A stretch of 64,000 bases of DNA from Croceibacterium mercuriale (lineage in GTDB: Bacteria > Pseudomonadota > Alphaproteobacteria > Sphingomonadales > Sphingomonadaceae): contig NZ_JTDN01000001.1 in NCBI RefSeq assembly GCF_000802385.1, forward strand, positions 813,501-877,500, read 5' to 3'. The notes below the pieces were generated by a model that saw only the letters and a program-made list of their open reading frames with translations, was not told the origin of the DNA and did not search any database. Shown piece by piece: positions 8,511 through 17,127 of this stretch. Each line of letters begins with the position of its first letter. The first letter of the stretch is position 1. The position numbers and the translations under genes were made by a program.

Positions 8511-9092
8511 AAAGGAGAGGTATCCTGTCTTTTCGTTTTTTCCGGCCAGGCGGTTGTCTCCGCCGGTCTTGCTTGGCCGATCCGCCCTGCAGGCCGGATG
8601 CCGGCAGGGCGTCCTCAGTGGCAGGCGGAGGTCTGGCGGGCGGGGCGGCAGGGCCGACGGCGCGGACACCGGCCAACCGGACCGGGCAAGCGCCACAAGC
8701 GATGACCTGCAACAGGCCGCCTGGCGCGGCCCCGCTTCGCCGGACCGGACACGCAAGCCCCGTCGGACGGGCGGGCACATAGGTGAAAACAGGCAGGAAG
8801 GCAAGAGTTGCAACTATGTCGGCCCGCCTTGGCCGTGGCAATCGTGCGGTGCAGAGCAGGGCGGACCCGGCGCCCGGCCTGCAACTCGCCGCATCGGGCG
8901 GGCAGGTGGCCGGTGTAGCCAAAGGCACGGCAGGAACGTTCATCCAGCGGACAGGTCCGGCTGAACACCCAAGCCGCCTTGCCAAACAATCGTGGCCTGC
9001 CCTGGCATATACGCCGCAAGACGCAACAGGGATCGGAACAGTCGAACAGCGACCCGCAGGGCAGCCGCACGCAGTGAAACGAGGATGAGGGT
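8511..9092. other. 582-base intergenic region between divergent rpsA and OmpA-type gene
   Basis: I see no supported gene here; an open frame at 8783-9088 (+) has no ribosome binding site and a composition unlike a protein. The part next to rpsA holds an A-rich (minus strand) leader just before the start. A candidate rpsA promoter is listed separately. The rest is GC-rich sequence in which I recognise nothing. Confidence 0.5.
8776..8804 (-). promoter_or_regulatory. candidate rpsA promoter
   Basis: On the minus strand TTGCCT (8804-8799) is followed after 17 bases by TATGTG (8781-8776). This would give an rpsA leader of roughly 260 bases. Motif match by eye only. Confidence 0.3.
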
Positions 9093-9971
9093 ATGAACAT
9101 GATGAGCAACAAGAGTAAGGTTCTGGTGCTGCTGTCCACGCTGGCCCTGCCGATGGGTGGAACTGCCATGGCGCAGCAGATGACCCGGGGCGCCGATGTG
9201 GCGGCAACCGTTGTCGGCGCGCCGCCCGCCGATCTGTCGGAGTATGAGGCCGGCCCGGAAGTGTCGGGCATGATCTCCGCCCGTGATGGTAACCGGCTGC
9301 AGGTGATGGGCGAGGACGGAACCAGCAACGTGGTGGTGCTGAGCGAAGGCACCGAAATCTACGGCACCGGCGGGTTCCTGGGCCTGGATCGCGATCAGCT
9401 CGCCGCTCAGCAGTTGCTGAATGGTCTGCCGGTTACCGTGAAGACTGTGCAGTGGGCCGGACAGCTGGTGGCGACCCGCGTCAATCTGAAGAACCGCGAT
9501 CTGCGGACCGCCAGCATGATCCGCACCGGCACCGCGCAGGGCTTTGCCGAGCAGACCGCCGCAACCGAGGCACTGCGCGGACGTCTGGGCGACATCGACA
9601 AGTACAACATCCACGGCACGACCAACGTGAACTTCGATACCGGCAAGTGGCAGCTGACCCCGCAGGGGCAGGCTGATCTGTGCGCCGCTGCGCAGCAGGC
9701 CGAGGCAACGCCGAACGCGTTGTTGCTGGTGGTGGGCTATACCGACAATGTCGGTGACGAGGACTTCAACCAGGAGCTGAGCGAGCGGCGTGCGGGCCGG
9801 GTCGTGAACTACCTGCAGCAGCGGTGCGGCTGGGCGCCGTACCGGATGCTGACGCCGACCGGCATGGCCATGGCCGATCCGCTGGCGGACAACAGCACCG
9901 AAGAGGGCCGGGCACAGAACCGCCGCGTGGCGGTGAACATCCTGGTCAGCAAGAGCGTCGACGGGCTGTAA
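9093..9971 (+). CDS. OmpA-family outer membrane/periplasmic protein
   Basis: 292 residues. It starts with a signal peptide (charged start, then VLVLLSTLALPMGG, cleavage probably after AMA near residue 28). The middle part (about 55-135) has a small beta domain of the kind seen in DUF5666-like proteins (VSGMISARDGNRLQVMG). The C-terminal part (about 165-285) is an OmpA-like peptidoglycan-binding domain: VNFDTGKWQLTPQG, then VVGYTDNVGDEDFNQELSERR and EEGRAQNRRVAVNI, carrying the conserved Asp and Arg that bind diaminopimelate. It has no membrane beta-barrel that I can recognise. GAGG sequences lie just upstream of the ATG. It is alone on the plus strand between rpsA and cmk, splitting a pair of genes that are normally adjacent. 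Confidence 0.85.
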   Translation: MNMMSNKSKVLVLLSTLALPMGGTAMAQQMTRGADVAATVVGAPPADLSEYEAGPEVSGMISARDGNRLQVMGEDGTSNVVVLSEGTEIYGTGGFLGLDRDQLAAQQLLNGLPVTVKTVQWAGQLVATRVNLKNRDLRTASMIRTGTAQGFAEQTAATEALRGRLGDIDKYNIHGTTNVNFDTGKWQLTPQGQADLCAAAQQAEATPNALLLVVGYTDNVGDEDFNQELSERRAGRVVNYLQQRCGWAPYRMLTPTGMAMADPLADNSTEEGRAQNRRVAVNILVSKSVDGL

Positions 9972-9981
9972 GGTGATGCAG

Positions 9982-10009
9982 GGCGGGGCGGGCGGAAGCT
10001 TGCCCCGCC
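9982..10009. terminator. hairpin between convergent OmpA-type gene and cmk
   Basis: GGCGGGGC (9982-9989) and GCCCCGCC (10002-10009) form an 8-pair stem with a 12-base loop in the 54-base gap between two convergent genes. It has no T-run, so termination is inferred from position only. Confidence 0.4.
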
Positions 10010-10025
10010 TGACTTGCAGGCCTGA

Positions 10026-10652
10026 CTAGCGGGCTTGTTCCACCAGCGCGATGGCGGCGCTGATCGCAGCGTCGCGATCGAGGCTGGAAGTGTCGAGGAT
10101 CACCGCATCGGCGGCGGGCAGCAGTGGTGCCTGGGCCCGTTCGCGGTCGCGCTCGTCGCGCCGGCGAAGGTCATCCTCGATGGTGGCGAGGGTATGATCC
10201 TCCCCCCGGCTCTGCATTTCCTTCCATCGGCGCAGTGCGCGCGCTTCCACGCTGGCGGTCACGAACAGCTTGGGCCGGGCCTCCGGCGCGATCACCGTGC
10301 CGATGTCGCGCCCGTCAAGTACGGCGCCGCCCGGTTGCAGGGCGAAGGCGCGTTGCCGGTTGAACAGCGTTTGGCGCACGGCGGGATGGACGGACACGCG
10401 ACTGGCAAGGCCACCGGTCGCCTCGCTGCGCAGCCGGTCGTCCCCGAGCAGAGTATCCGCAAAGCTGGCGGCGGCCAGGGCGGCGGCGGGGTCGTCCGGA
10501 TCGCCTCCATTCAGGTGGCATTGCCAGCCGACGGCACGATAAAGCAGCCCGGTGTCGAGATGCGGCAGGCCGTAATGCGCGGCCAGGGCTTTCGCGATCG
10601 TGCCCTTGCCGCTGGCTGTGGGGCCGTCGACGGCGATGATGAGGGTGGTCAT
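10026..10652 (-). CDS. cmk: cytidylate kinase
   Basis: 208 residues, the family length. It phosphorylates CMP and dCMP with ATP. The P-loop GPTASGKGT is at residues 10-18, followed by the substrate-binding LDTGLLYRAVGW and, later, VLDGRDIGTVIAPEARPKLF, the characteristic CMP-binding segment with the Asp-Gly-Arg-Asp motif. The lid region contains the Arg-rich RRRDERDRERA. Its start overlaps the stop of the upstream small membrane gene by 4 bases, so aroA, the small gene and cmk form one leftward operon. Confidence 0.95.
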   Translation of the reverse strand: MTTLIIAVDGPTASGKGTIAKALAAHYGLPHLDTGLLYRAVGWQCHLNGGDPDDPAAALAAASFADTLLGDDRLRSEATGGLASRVSVHPAVRQTLFNRQRAFALQPGGAVLDGRDIGTVIAPEARPKLFVTASVEARALRRWKEMQSRGEDHTLATIEDDLRRRDERDRERAQAPLLPAADAVILDTSSLDRDAAISAAIALVEQAR

Positions 10653-10924
10653 GGTTGTACCTCCACCGTCCGGCGCGCCAGCAGCGCGGATACAAGGCTG
10701 ATAGCTGCAATCAGCGTCCAGGCAGCTTCCAGCACGAAGGCGGCGAGGTTGAAGTTGACTGACAGGGAGGTGAGCAGCAGCGCCGCGCCGATCAGGTTGA
10801 CGGCGTTGAACAGCACCTTGTCGATCACCTTCACCATGTTAGCGTAGGCGAAGGCGGCAATGAAGAGGGCGCTGCCGAGCAGTCCGACGATGTCCGCCCC
10901 AAGGGGACTCAGCAGGCCGCTCAC
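10649..10924 (-). CDS. small membrane protein, CBU_0592-like family
   Basis: 91 residues with three hydrophobic segments (about 12-30, 36-55 and 60-82). The pattern, with GLLGSALFIAAFAYAN and FNAVNLIGAALLLTSL, resembles the family labelled CBU_0592 after a Coxiella protein of unknown function. It overlaps aroA and cmk by 4 bases on each side, so it is translated as part of that operon. Nothing in the sequence shows an activity. The family call is from memory of the pattern and is moderately certain; that it is a real membrane protein is much more certain. Confidence 0.75.
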   Translation of the reverse strand: MSGLLSPLGADIVGLLGSALFIAAFAYANMVKVIDKVLFNAVNLIGAALLLTSLSVNFNLAAFVLEAAWTLIAAISLVSALLARRTVEVQP

Positions 10925-12405
10925 CGGTTGCCGGTCGCGCTGTCCAGCAGGTGCTGGAAGGTCGGGAAGCTGGTGGCGATGGGCGCCGTATCGTCCACCT
11001 CCACGCCGCCCTGGCTGACGAGACCGGCAACGGCCATGCTCATGGCGATGCGGTGATCGAGCTTCGTGGCGACGGGGTATGCGCCGCCCGACAGCGGGTC
11101 GCCACCGGTGCCGTCGATGGTGAGACCGTCTTCCTGCTCGGTCACGCGGGCACCGGCAGCGGTGAGCGCGGCGGCCATGGTGGCAAGGCGATCCGATTCC
11201 TTCACGCGCAGCTCTTCCAGCCCGGTAGTCACGGTGCGGCCCTTGGCCAGGGCAGCGGCGACGAACAGGATAGGGAATTCGTCGATCATGGCGGGAGCGA
11301 GGGCCGGGTCCACGGCGACGCCCGTCAGCGGAGAGTGGCGGACATGGAGATCGGCCACCGGCTCGCCGCCGACTTCGCGCGGGTGTAGTTCGACGATGCT
11401 GCCGCCCATCTGGCGCAGCACGGTGAACAGGGCGGCGCGGGTCGGGTTGAGGCCGACATTCTCGATCACCAGGTCGCTGCCGGGCACCAGCAGCGCGGCA
11501 ACAGCGAAGAACGCGGCCGAGGAGGGATCGCCGGGCACGATGATGGTCTGCGGCCGCAGCTCAGCCTCTCCGCGCAGGCGGATGGTGCGGATGCCGCCCT
11601 CTTCCTCCACCCAAAGGTCCGCACCGAAGCCCCGCAGCATGCGTTCCGAATGGTCACGGGTCGGCACGGGCTCGACCACGGTGGTGATGCCGGCGGTGTT
11701 GAGCCCGGCCAGCAGCACGGCGCTCTTCACCTGGGCGGAGGCGACCGGCAGGCGATAGGTAATGGGTACGGCCGGGCTGAGGCCGCGCAGCATCAATGGC
11801 AGGGTACCGCCGGGGCTGGCAGTGATGTCGGCGCCCATCTGGCTAAGCGGCTCGATCACGCGCCCCATCGGGCGGTGGGACAGGCTGGCATCGCCTGTGA
11901 AGGTGGCGGTGATCGGATGGCTGGCGACCAGGCCCATCAGCAGCCGGGTGGAAGTGCCGGAATTGCCCATCTCCAGCGCAGTCACCGGTTGCAACAGGCT
12001 GCCGACCCCGGTGCCATGGATCGACCAGCTGCCATCACCCTGCCGTTCCACGGTCGCGCCCATCGCCCGCATGGCAGCCGCGGTGGCAAGGACGTCTTCA
12101 CCTTCCAGCAGGCCGGTCACCTTCGTCTCGCCCACCGCCAGCGCCCCCAGCATGATGGAGCGGTGGCTGATCGACTTGTCGCCAGGCACGCGGATGCGGC
12201 CGCGCAAGGGGCCGGCGGGCAGGAAGCGGCGCGGGGTCGGGCCGTGGTCGTGGGAAGCGTGCAGGGCGGTAGCTTTCGTGCTGTGGGAGCGGCCGGCTTT
12301 TGACAGCGGGGGTGCCCTGTGGCAAGGCGCGCCGCTCTTGATCGCCGCCCCCGCGGGCGCGGGGCTGCCATGCATGCCCTTGCAAAGCGGGCGGGCGGTT
12401 TCCAT
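10921..12405 (-). CDS. aroA: 3-phosphoshikimate 1-carboxyvinyltransferase (EPSP synthase)
   Basis: Enzyme of the shikimate pathway joining shikimate 3-phosphate and phosphoenolpyruvate. The core starts with GPLRGRIRVPGDKSISHRS, containing the Lys and Ser residues that bind both substrates, and continues with LEMGNSGTSTRLLMG, and RVKESDRLATMAAAL near the end. Gly at the PEP loop and the sequence type suggest a bacterial class II-like form, but I cannot class it firmly. The start is uncertain: the core begins at about 12215, yet no ATG or GTG lies just before it. The nearest ATG codons give an extra 50-60 residues rich in Ala, Pro and basic residues (12372 or 12405). I give the longest ATG form. 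Confidence 0.92.
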   Translation of the reverse strand: METARPLCKGMHGSPAPAGAAIKSGAPCHRAPPLSKAGRSHSTKATALHASHDHGPTPRRFLPAGPLRGRIRVPGDKSISHRSIMLGALAVGETKVTGLLEGEDVLATAAAMRAMGATVERQGDGSWSIHGTGVGSLLQPVTALEMGNSGTSTRLLMGLVASHPITATFTGDASLSHRPMGRVIEPLSQMGADITASPGGTLPLMLRGLSPAVPITYRLPVASAQVKSAVLLAGLNTAGITTVVEPVPTRDHSERMLRGFGADLWVEEEGGIRTIRLRGEAELRPQTIIVPGDPSSAAFFAVAALLVPGSDLVIENVGLNPTRAALFTVLRQMGGSIVELHPREVGGEPVADLHVRHSPLTGVAVDPALAPAMIDEFPILFVAAALAKGRTVTTGLEELRVKESDRLATMAAALTAAGARVTEQEDGLTIDGTGGDPLSGGAYPVATKLDHRIAMSMAVAGLVSQGGVEVDDTAPIATSFPTFQHLLDSATGNR

Positions 12406-12475
12406 CAAGCACGCGACCGATGTTTTTTCCGTCCGGCACCGCGATACGCGGCCTGGCGTCCAAGAGGATCAATCC

Positions 12476-12799
12476 ATGGTGAAGCCTGAATGGGGCTCCA
12501 AGCGCACCTGCCCCAAGTGCGGTGAACGCTTCTACGACCTGGGCAACGACAGCCCGATCGTGTGCATCGAGTGCCGGAACGAGTGGTATCCGGAGCCCGT
12601 GCTGAAGAGCAAGCAGCCGATCCCGTACGAGGAAGAGAAGAAGAAGGTCGTCGAGGAGCAGGACACCGACCTCAGCGAGGAAGACGAGCTGGGCGACATC
12701 GACGAGGACGAGGATTCGCCCGACAACGATGTAGACCTGGGCGGCGACGACGATCTGGGCGTAGCCGGCGCGACCGACGAGGATGACGAGGACAATTGA
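12476..12799 (+). CDS. TIGR02300 family protein (zinc ribbon plus acidic tail)
   Basis: 107 residues. The N-terminal half contains two Cys pairs, CPKC (about residues 13-16) and CIEC (31-34), which form a zinc-ribbon-like site with GERFYDLGNDSPIV between them. The C-terminal half is extremely acidic (long runs of Asp and Glu). This matches the alphaproteobacterial family TIGR02300, of unknown function. AGAGGA lies 7 bases before the ATG. The gene is divergent from aroA and followed by a strong hairpin and tRNA-Ala. Confidence 0.85.
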   Translation: MVKPEWGSKRTCPKCGERFYDLGNDSPIVCIECRNEWYPEPVLKSKQPIPYEEEKKKVVEEQDTDLSEEDELGDIDEDEDSPDNDVDLGGDDDLGVAGATDEDDEDN

Positions 12800-12814
12800 T
12801 TTTACCTCTTGCGT

Positions 12815-12852
12815 CCCGGGTGGAGTGCCCATAAAGGGCGCTCCACCCCGGG
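12815..12852 (+). terminator. strong hairpin after the TIGR02300 gene
   Basis: CCCGGGTGGAGTGCCC (12815-12830) pairs with GGGCGCTCCACCCCGGG (12836-12852) with one bulged base and one G-U pair, loop ATAAA. It has no T-run; it could be a terminator or an mRNA end stabiliser. Confidence 0.55.
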
Positions 12853-12903
12853 CCGAGAAGGTCCGGTGCCGCAGCCTCCCAGGGCGGCGGCGTTGAAATG
12901 GAC

Positions 12904-12979
<76 letters not shown>

Positions 12980-13111
12980 TTTCCTCTGACTACCGACCAT
13001 CGCCCACGGGCAATGGTCACCCAGTTCCAGGCTGCACGCTGGCTGACGAGGTTTCGTCCGCCGGCGTTTTTGGCATTCGGCCCCTCGGGGCGGCAAGAGC
13101 GAGGTGAGGCC

Positions 13112-14620
13112 ATGTTCGACACACTGTCCGATCGCCTGAATGGTGTGTTCGACCGCCTGCGCGGTCGCGGTGCGCTGGGCGAGGCCGATGTGCGCGAAGC
13201 CATGCGCGAGGTGCGCGTCGCGTTGCTGGAGGCAGACGTGGCGCTGCCGGTGGCGCGGGACTTCATCGCCCGGGTTACCGAAAAGGCAGTCGGTCAGCAG
13301 GTACTGAAGTCGGTCACGCCGGGTCAGCAGGTCGTCAAGATCGTCAATGACGAGCTGGTTGCCATGCTGGGCGGCGAGGGAGCCGACGCCACGGGTGGCG
13401 AGGCCGTGCCGCTGCAGCTGGACGTGCGCCCGCCGGCGGTCATCATGATGGTCGGCCTGCAGGGTTCGGGCAAGACCACCAGCACCGCCAAGATCGCGCA
13501 ACTGCTGCGGACCAAGCAGGGCAAGAAGGTCATGATGGCCAGCCTGGACGTCAATCGTCCGGCGGCGCAGGAGCAGCTGAAGGTACTGGGCGAGCAGGCG
13601 CAGGTCGCCACGTTGCCGATCATCGTGGGCCAGCAGCCGGTCGACATCGCCCGCCGCGCGCTGGAAAGCGCGAAGCTGCAGGCAGTGGACGTGCTGATGC
13701 TCGATACCGCGGGCCGGCTGCACGTGGACGAGGCGCTGATGGCGGAGATGAAGGCGGTCGCCTCCGTCTCGGCCCCGACCGAAGTGCTGCTGGTGGTCGA
13801 TGCGCTGACCGGGCAGGACGCGGTGAATGTCGCGCAGAGCTTCAGCGGCGAAGTGCCGCTGACCGGCGTGGTGCTGACCCGGATGGACGGTGATGCGCGC
13901 GGTGGCGCGGCGCTGTCCATGCGTGCCGTCACCGGCAAGCCGATCAAGTTTGCTGGCACGGGCGAGAAGCTGGACGCGATCGAGCCGTTCCATCCGGGCC
14001 GCGTGGCGGGTCGCATCCTGGGCATGGGCGATGTCGTCAGCCTGGTGGAGCGCGCGGCGCAGGCAGTGGATGCGGAGGACGCCGACAAGCTGGCGCAGCG
14101 CATGATGCAGGGTCAGTTCGACATGAACGACCTGCGCACACAGCTGATGCAGATGCAGAAGATGGGCGGCCTGGGCATGCTGGCCGGCATGATGCCGGGC
14201 ATGAAGAAGGCCAAGCAGGCGATGGCCGCCAGCGGCATGGACGACAAGGTGCTGCTGCACATGGACGCAATCATCGGTTCGATGACCAAGACCGAGCGCA
14301 GCAAGCCCGAACTGCTGAACGCCAAGCGCAAGAAGCGCGTGGCGGCAGGCAGCGGCACATCGGTGCAGGACGTCAACAAGCTGTTGAAGATGCACCAGGA
14401 AATGGGTCGCGCCATGAAGCAGATCAAGAAGATGGGTGGGCTGAAGGGCCTTGGCGCACTGTTCGGCAAAGGCGGGCTTGATGCCGCCATGCCGGGGCTA
14501 GGCGGCGGCGGCATGGGTGGCATGGGCGCCGGCAATCCCGGCGCCAAGCCCGGGCTGCCCGGGCTGGGTGCGGGCGGTCAGCTGCCGCCCGAGCTGATGA
14601 ACCTGCTCAAGAAGAATTAA
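13112..14620 (+). CDS. ffh: signal recognition particle protein Ffh (SRP54)
   Basis: 502 residues. It recognises signal sequences as they leave the ribosome and, with 4.5S RNA and FtsY, delivers them to the membrane. The N domain is followed by the GTPase domain with G1 GLQGSGKTTST at about residues 114-124, LDVNRPAAQEQLKVLG, DTAGRLHVDE and TRMDGDARGGAAL. The C-terminal M domain is rich in Met (LGMLAGMMPGM and similar), and the protein ends in a Gly/Met-rich tail. I place the start at the ATG 13112 (MFDTLSDRL), the typical first residues, preceded by two GAGG copies; the open frame extends upstream without support. First gene of the ffh-rpsP-rimM-trmD-rplS cluster. Confidence 0.97.
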   Translation: MFDTLSDRLNGVFDRLRGRGALGEADVREAMREVRVALLEADVALPVARDFIARVTEKAVGQQVLKSVTPGQQVVKIVNDELVAMLGGEGADATGGEAVPLQLDVRPPAVIMMVGLQGSGKTTSTAKIAQLLRTKQGKKVMMASLDVNRPAAQEQLKVLGEQAQVATLPIIVGQQPVDIARRALESAKLQAVDVLMLDTAGRLHVDEALMAEMKAVASVSAPTEVLLVVDALTGQDAVNVAQSFSGEVPLTGVVLTRMDGDARGGAALSMRAVTGKPIKFAGTGEKLDAIEPFHPGRVAGRILGMGDVVSLVERAAQAVDAEDADKLAQRMMQGQFDMNDLRTQLMQMQKMGGLGMLAGMMPGMKKAKQAMAASGMDDKVLLHMDAIIGSMTKTERSKPELLNAKRKKRVAAGSGTSVQDVNKLLKMHQEMGRAMKQIKKMGGLKGLGALFGKGGLDAAMPGLGGGGMGGMGAGNPGAKPGLPGLGAGGQLPPELMNLLKKN

Positions 14621-14652
14621 GCTCAGAAGAATTGTTGGAAAGGTAGAATAAC

Positions 14653-15132
14653 ATGGCAATTTCGATCCGTCTGTCGCGTGGTGGTGCCAAGAAGCGTCCG
14701 TATTACCGCATCGTGGTGGCTGACGTCCGCTCTCCGCGCGACGGCAAGTATCTGGAGCAGATCGGCACCTACAACCCGCTGCTGCCCAAGGATTCGGCCG
14801 ATCGCATGAAGATCAACGAGGATCGCGCGCGTTACTGGCTTGGCGTCGGCGCGCAGCCGACCGACCGTGTGGCCCGGTTCCTGGACCAGGCCGGCGTGAA
14901 GGAGCGTGCGGCGCGCAACAACCCGAACAAGGCCGAGCCGGGCGAAAAGGCCAAGGAGCGCGCCGAGGAGCGGGCCACCAAGGCTGCCGAGGCTGCCGAG
15001 GCTGAAGCTGCCGCCAAGGCTGCGCCGGCCGAAGAGGCCAGCTCGCAGGAGCCGGCCGAGGGCAGCGAAACCCCGGCCACCGGCGACGACGCCGCCGTGG
15101 GTGCCAGCACCGACGCACCGGCCGAAGGCTGA
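14653..15132 (+). CDS. rpsP: 30S ribosomal protein S16 with long C-terminal extension
   Basis: 159 residues. The first 80 or so are a standard S16 ([20 protein letters not shown], then [14 protein letters not shown] and [20 protein letters not shown]). The remaining half is a low-complexity Ala/Glu/Lys tail, probably disordered. Tails on S16 are common in alphaproteobacteria. AAAGG lies upstream of the ATG, 32 bases after the ffh stop. It is followed by a perfect palindrome before rimM. Confidence 0.97.
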   Translation: MAISIRLSRGGAKKRPYYRIVVADVRSPRDGKYLEQIGTYNPLLPKDSADRMKINEDRARYWLGVGAQPTDRVARFLDQAGVKERAARNNPNKAEPGEKAKERAEERATKAAEAAEAEAAAKAAPAEEASSQEPAEGSETPATGDDAAVGASTDAPAEG

Positions 15133-15139
15133 CGGCGAG

Positions 15140-15165
15140 TGCCCCTCCCGCCGGCGGGAGGGGCA
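15140..15165 (+). promoter_or_regulatory. perfect inverted repeat between rpsP and rimM
   Basis: TGCCCCTCCCGCC (15140-15152) is followed directly by its exact reverse complement (15153-15165). In RNA it gives an 11-pair GC-rich stem with a CCGG loop, ending 20 bases before the rimM ATG. There is no T-run, so it is more likely to affect mRNA stability or rimM translation than to terminate. Confidence 0.7.
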
Positions 15166-15185
15166 TCTGCCCCGGGCATTCTGGC

Positions 15186-15671
15186 ATGAGCGACAAGCCC
15201 ATCGTCCTCGCCGTGATCACCGGCGCGCATGGCGTGACCGGGGATGTGCGGCTGAAGCTGTTCGGCGACGGTTTCGCCTCGCTGAAGGCGCACAAGGCCT
15301 TCAACGATGGCGCGCTGACCGTCACCACCCTGCGCGATGACGGCAAGGGCGGCGCGGTTGCGCGCTTCGCCGAGGTGGCCGGTCGCAACGCCGCTGAGGC
15401 GTTGCGCGGCACGCTGCTGAACGTACCGCGCGAATACCTGCCGCCGCTGGCGGAGGGTGAGTACTACCATGCCGATCTGATCGGGCTGGCAGTGGTGTCC
15501 GGAGACGGTGCGCCGCTCGGCACGGTGGTGGCGGTCGAGAATTACGGGGCGGGCGACATCCTCGAGGTGGAGCGCCTGGAGGGCAAGACCTTCATGGTGC
15601 CGATGCGCCCCGAGGCGGTGCCCGAGTGGAACGCCGAGCGGGTGGTTATCGACCCCTTGTTCGCCGAATAG
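15186..15671 (+). CDS. rimM: 16S rRNA processing/ribosome maturation factor RimM
   Basis: 161 residues. RimM binds S19 and helps mature the head of the 30S subunit. The N-terminal RimM domain begins with ITGAHGVTGDVRLKLFGD (about residues 13-30), and the C-terminal PRC-barrel domain contains YYHADLIGLAVV and FMVPMRPEAVPEWN. The position between rpsP and trmD is the conserved one. There is no strong ribosome binding site just upstream; CCCCGGG precedes the ATG. The inverted repeat just upstream may control its translation. Confidence 0.94.
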   Translation: MSDKPIVLAVITGAHGVTGDVRLKLFGDGFASLKAHKAFNDGALTVTTLRDDGKGGAVARFAEVAGRNAAEALRGTLLNVPREYLPPLAEGEYYHADLIGLAVVSGDGAPLGTVVAVENYGAGDILEVERLEGKTFMVPMRPEAVPEWNAERVVIDPLFAE

Positions 15672-15874
15672 CCTGTACGCCTGCATATACAGGATGGCGG
15701 CATGGCCGGACGGTGCACGACCCGACGCTTCAGGTCAGGCGGCGCCGTGGCGATCCGGGCGCATCTACCTCCTGACCAGTCGATCTGACATGGCGTTGCA
15801 GCACGTGCAAAAGCGGCAGAGTGGCGGTAGGCTTACTTCGATGTCTCCGGCGCGCTGATAGAGAACTGGACCCT

Positions 15875-16603
15875 GTGACTTTCGCCGCCACCATCATCAC
15901 GCTGTATCCGGACATGTTCCCCGGTCCGCTCGGCCTTTCGCTGGCCGGTCGCGCACTAACCGAGGGAAGCTGGTCGTGCGAGGCGGTGCAGTTGCGGGAC
16001 TATGCGGTGGACAAGCATCGCACCGTCGATGACACGCCGGCTGGCGGCGGTGCCGGCATGGTGCTGAAGGCGGACATCCTCGCGGGCGCAGTGGATGATG
16101 TGCGCGAACGGCGGCCGGACTGCCCTGTGCTGGCGATGACGCCGCGGGGAAAGCCGATCACGCAGGCACGCATCCGCGAACTGGCCGAAGGAGCGGGGGT
16201 GACCATCCTGTGCGGCCGGTTCGAGGGGTTCGACGAGCGGATCTTCGAGGCGCGGCAGGTGGAGGAGGTGTCGCTGTCAGACATCGTGCTGTCCGGCGGC
16301 GAGGCGGCGGCGATCGCCATTCTGGATGCTTGCATTCGCCTTTTGCCCGGCGTAATGGGCGCGGCTTCCAGCGGGGCCGAGGAATCCTTCGAAGAAGGGC
16401 TGCTTGAGTACCCGCATTATACCCGACCATCGACATGGGAAGGACGCACGATCCCCGAAGTGCTGCGATCGGGGGATCATGCGAAGATTGCGGCGTGGCG
16501 CAAGGCCCGCAGCGAGGAAGACACACGGTTACGCAGGCCGGACCTTTGGGAACGTCATGGTGGCGTTCGGGGCCAGCCTGCCTCTGGCGCGCGGCATGAT
16601 TGA
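15875..16603 (+). CDS. trmD: tRNA (guanine-N1)-methyltransferase TrmD
   Basis: 242 residues. It methylates G37 of tRNAs with S-adenosylmethionine, preventing frameshifts. The SPOUT knot region is visible: [29 protein letters not shown] and the deep-knot [18 protein letters not shown], with [14 protein letters not shown] near the C-terminus. The GTG at 15875 places the conserved [13 protein letters not shown] right at the N-terminus. A 203-base gap separates it from rimM, longer than usual in this cluster. I see no gene there, only a weak 6-pair hairpin at 15672-15693. Confidence 0.96.
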   Translation: MTFAATIITLYPDMFPGPLGLSLAGRALTEGSWSCEAVQLRDYAVDKHRTVDDTPAGGGAGMVLKADILAGAVDDVRERRPDCPVLAMTPRGKPITQARIRELAEGAGVTILCGRFEGFDERIFEARQVEEVSLSDIVLSGGEAAAIAILDACIRLLPGVMGAASSGAEESFEEGLLEYPHYTRPSTWEGRTIPEVLRSGDHAKIAAWRKARSEEDTRLRRPDLWERHGGVRGQPASGARHD

Positions 16604-16618
16604 TGAGGAATACGGACC

Positions 16619-16984
16619 ATGGGTCTGATTCAGGAACTAGAAGCCGAAGCCATTGCCCAGCTGAGCGAAGGCAAGGACATCCCCGAATTTCGCCCCGGCG
16701 ACACGCTGCGCGTGGGCGTGCGCGTTGTGGAAGGTGAGCGTACCCGCGTGCAGAACTACGAAGGCGTGTGCATCGCGCGTTCGAACCGCGCGATGGGCAG
16801 TAACTTCACCGTGCGCAAGATCAGCTTCGGCGAAGGCGTGGAGCGTGTGTTCCCGCTCTACTCGCCGAACATCGACAGCATCACCGTGGTCCGCCGCGGC
16901 GTGGTGCGTCGCGCCAAGCTGTATTACCTGCGTGGCCGCACCGGCAAGCGCGCCCGTATCGCCGAGCGCAAGGTCAACCCGTAA
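16619..16984 (+). CDS. rplS: 50S ribosomal protein L19
   Basis: 121 residues. It contains the usual L19 sequence: [20 protein letters not shown], then [37 protein letters not shown], and [20 protein letters not shown]. It is located at the 30S-50S interface. It follows trmD after 15 bases and ends the ffh-rplS cluster with a strong terminator 32 bases later. Confidence 0.98.
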   Translation: MGLIQELEAEAIAQLSEGKDIPEFRPGDTLRVGVRVVEGERTRVQNYEGVCIARSNRAMGSNFTVRKISFGEGVERVFPLYSPNIDSITVVRRGVVRRAKLYYLRGRTGKRARIAERKVNP

Positions 16985-17016
16985 GGCTGACCTGCCCTTC
17001 GAAGGGTTCAGGAAAA

Positions 17017-17051
17017 GGGTCCGGTCACCGTCGGGTGGCCGGGCCCTTTTT
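17017..17051 (+). terminator. intrinsic terminator after rplS
   Basis: GGGTCCGGTCACC (17017-17029) pairs with GGTGGCCGGGCCC (17034-17046) around GTCG with two G-U pairs, followed by TTTTT (17047-17051). Confidence 0.9.
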
Positions 17052-17127
17052 CGTGGCCCTTTCCCTGCACCGCTTTCATGCGTAACCATGCTCGCCGCCC
17101 ACCACCGGAACGAGAGAATGCCACCAT

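Noticed and set aside
8783-9088. 101-codon frame in the rpsA-OmpA gap
   Set aside because: No ribosome binding site, no domain or signal pattern, and ends right at the OmpA-type gene; it is probably chance.
15672-15693. short hairpin after rimM as a terminator
   Set aside because: Only six pairs, partly AT, and no T-run; trmD and rplS normally belong to the same transcript.
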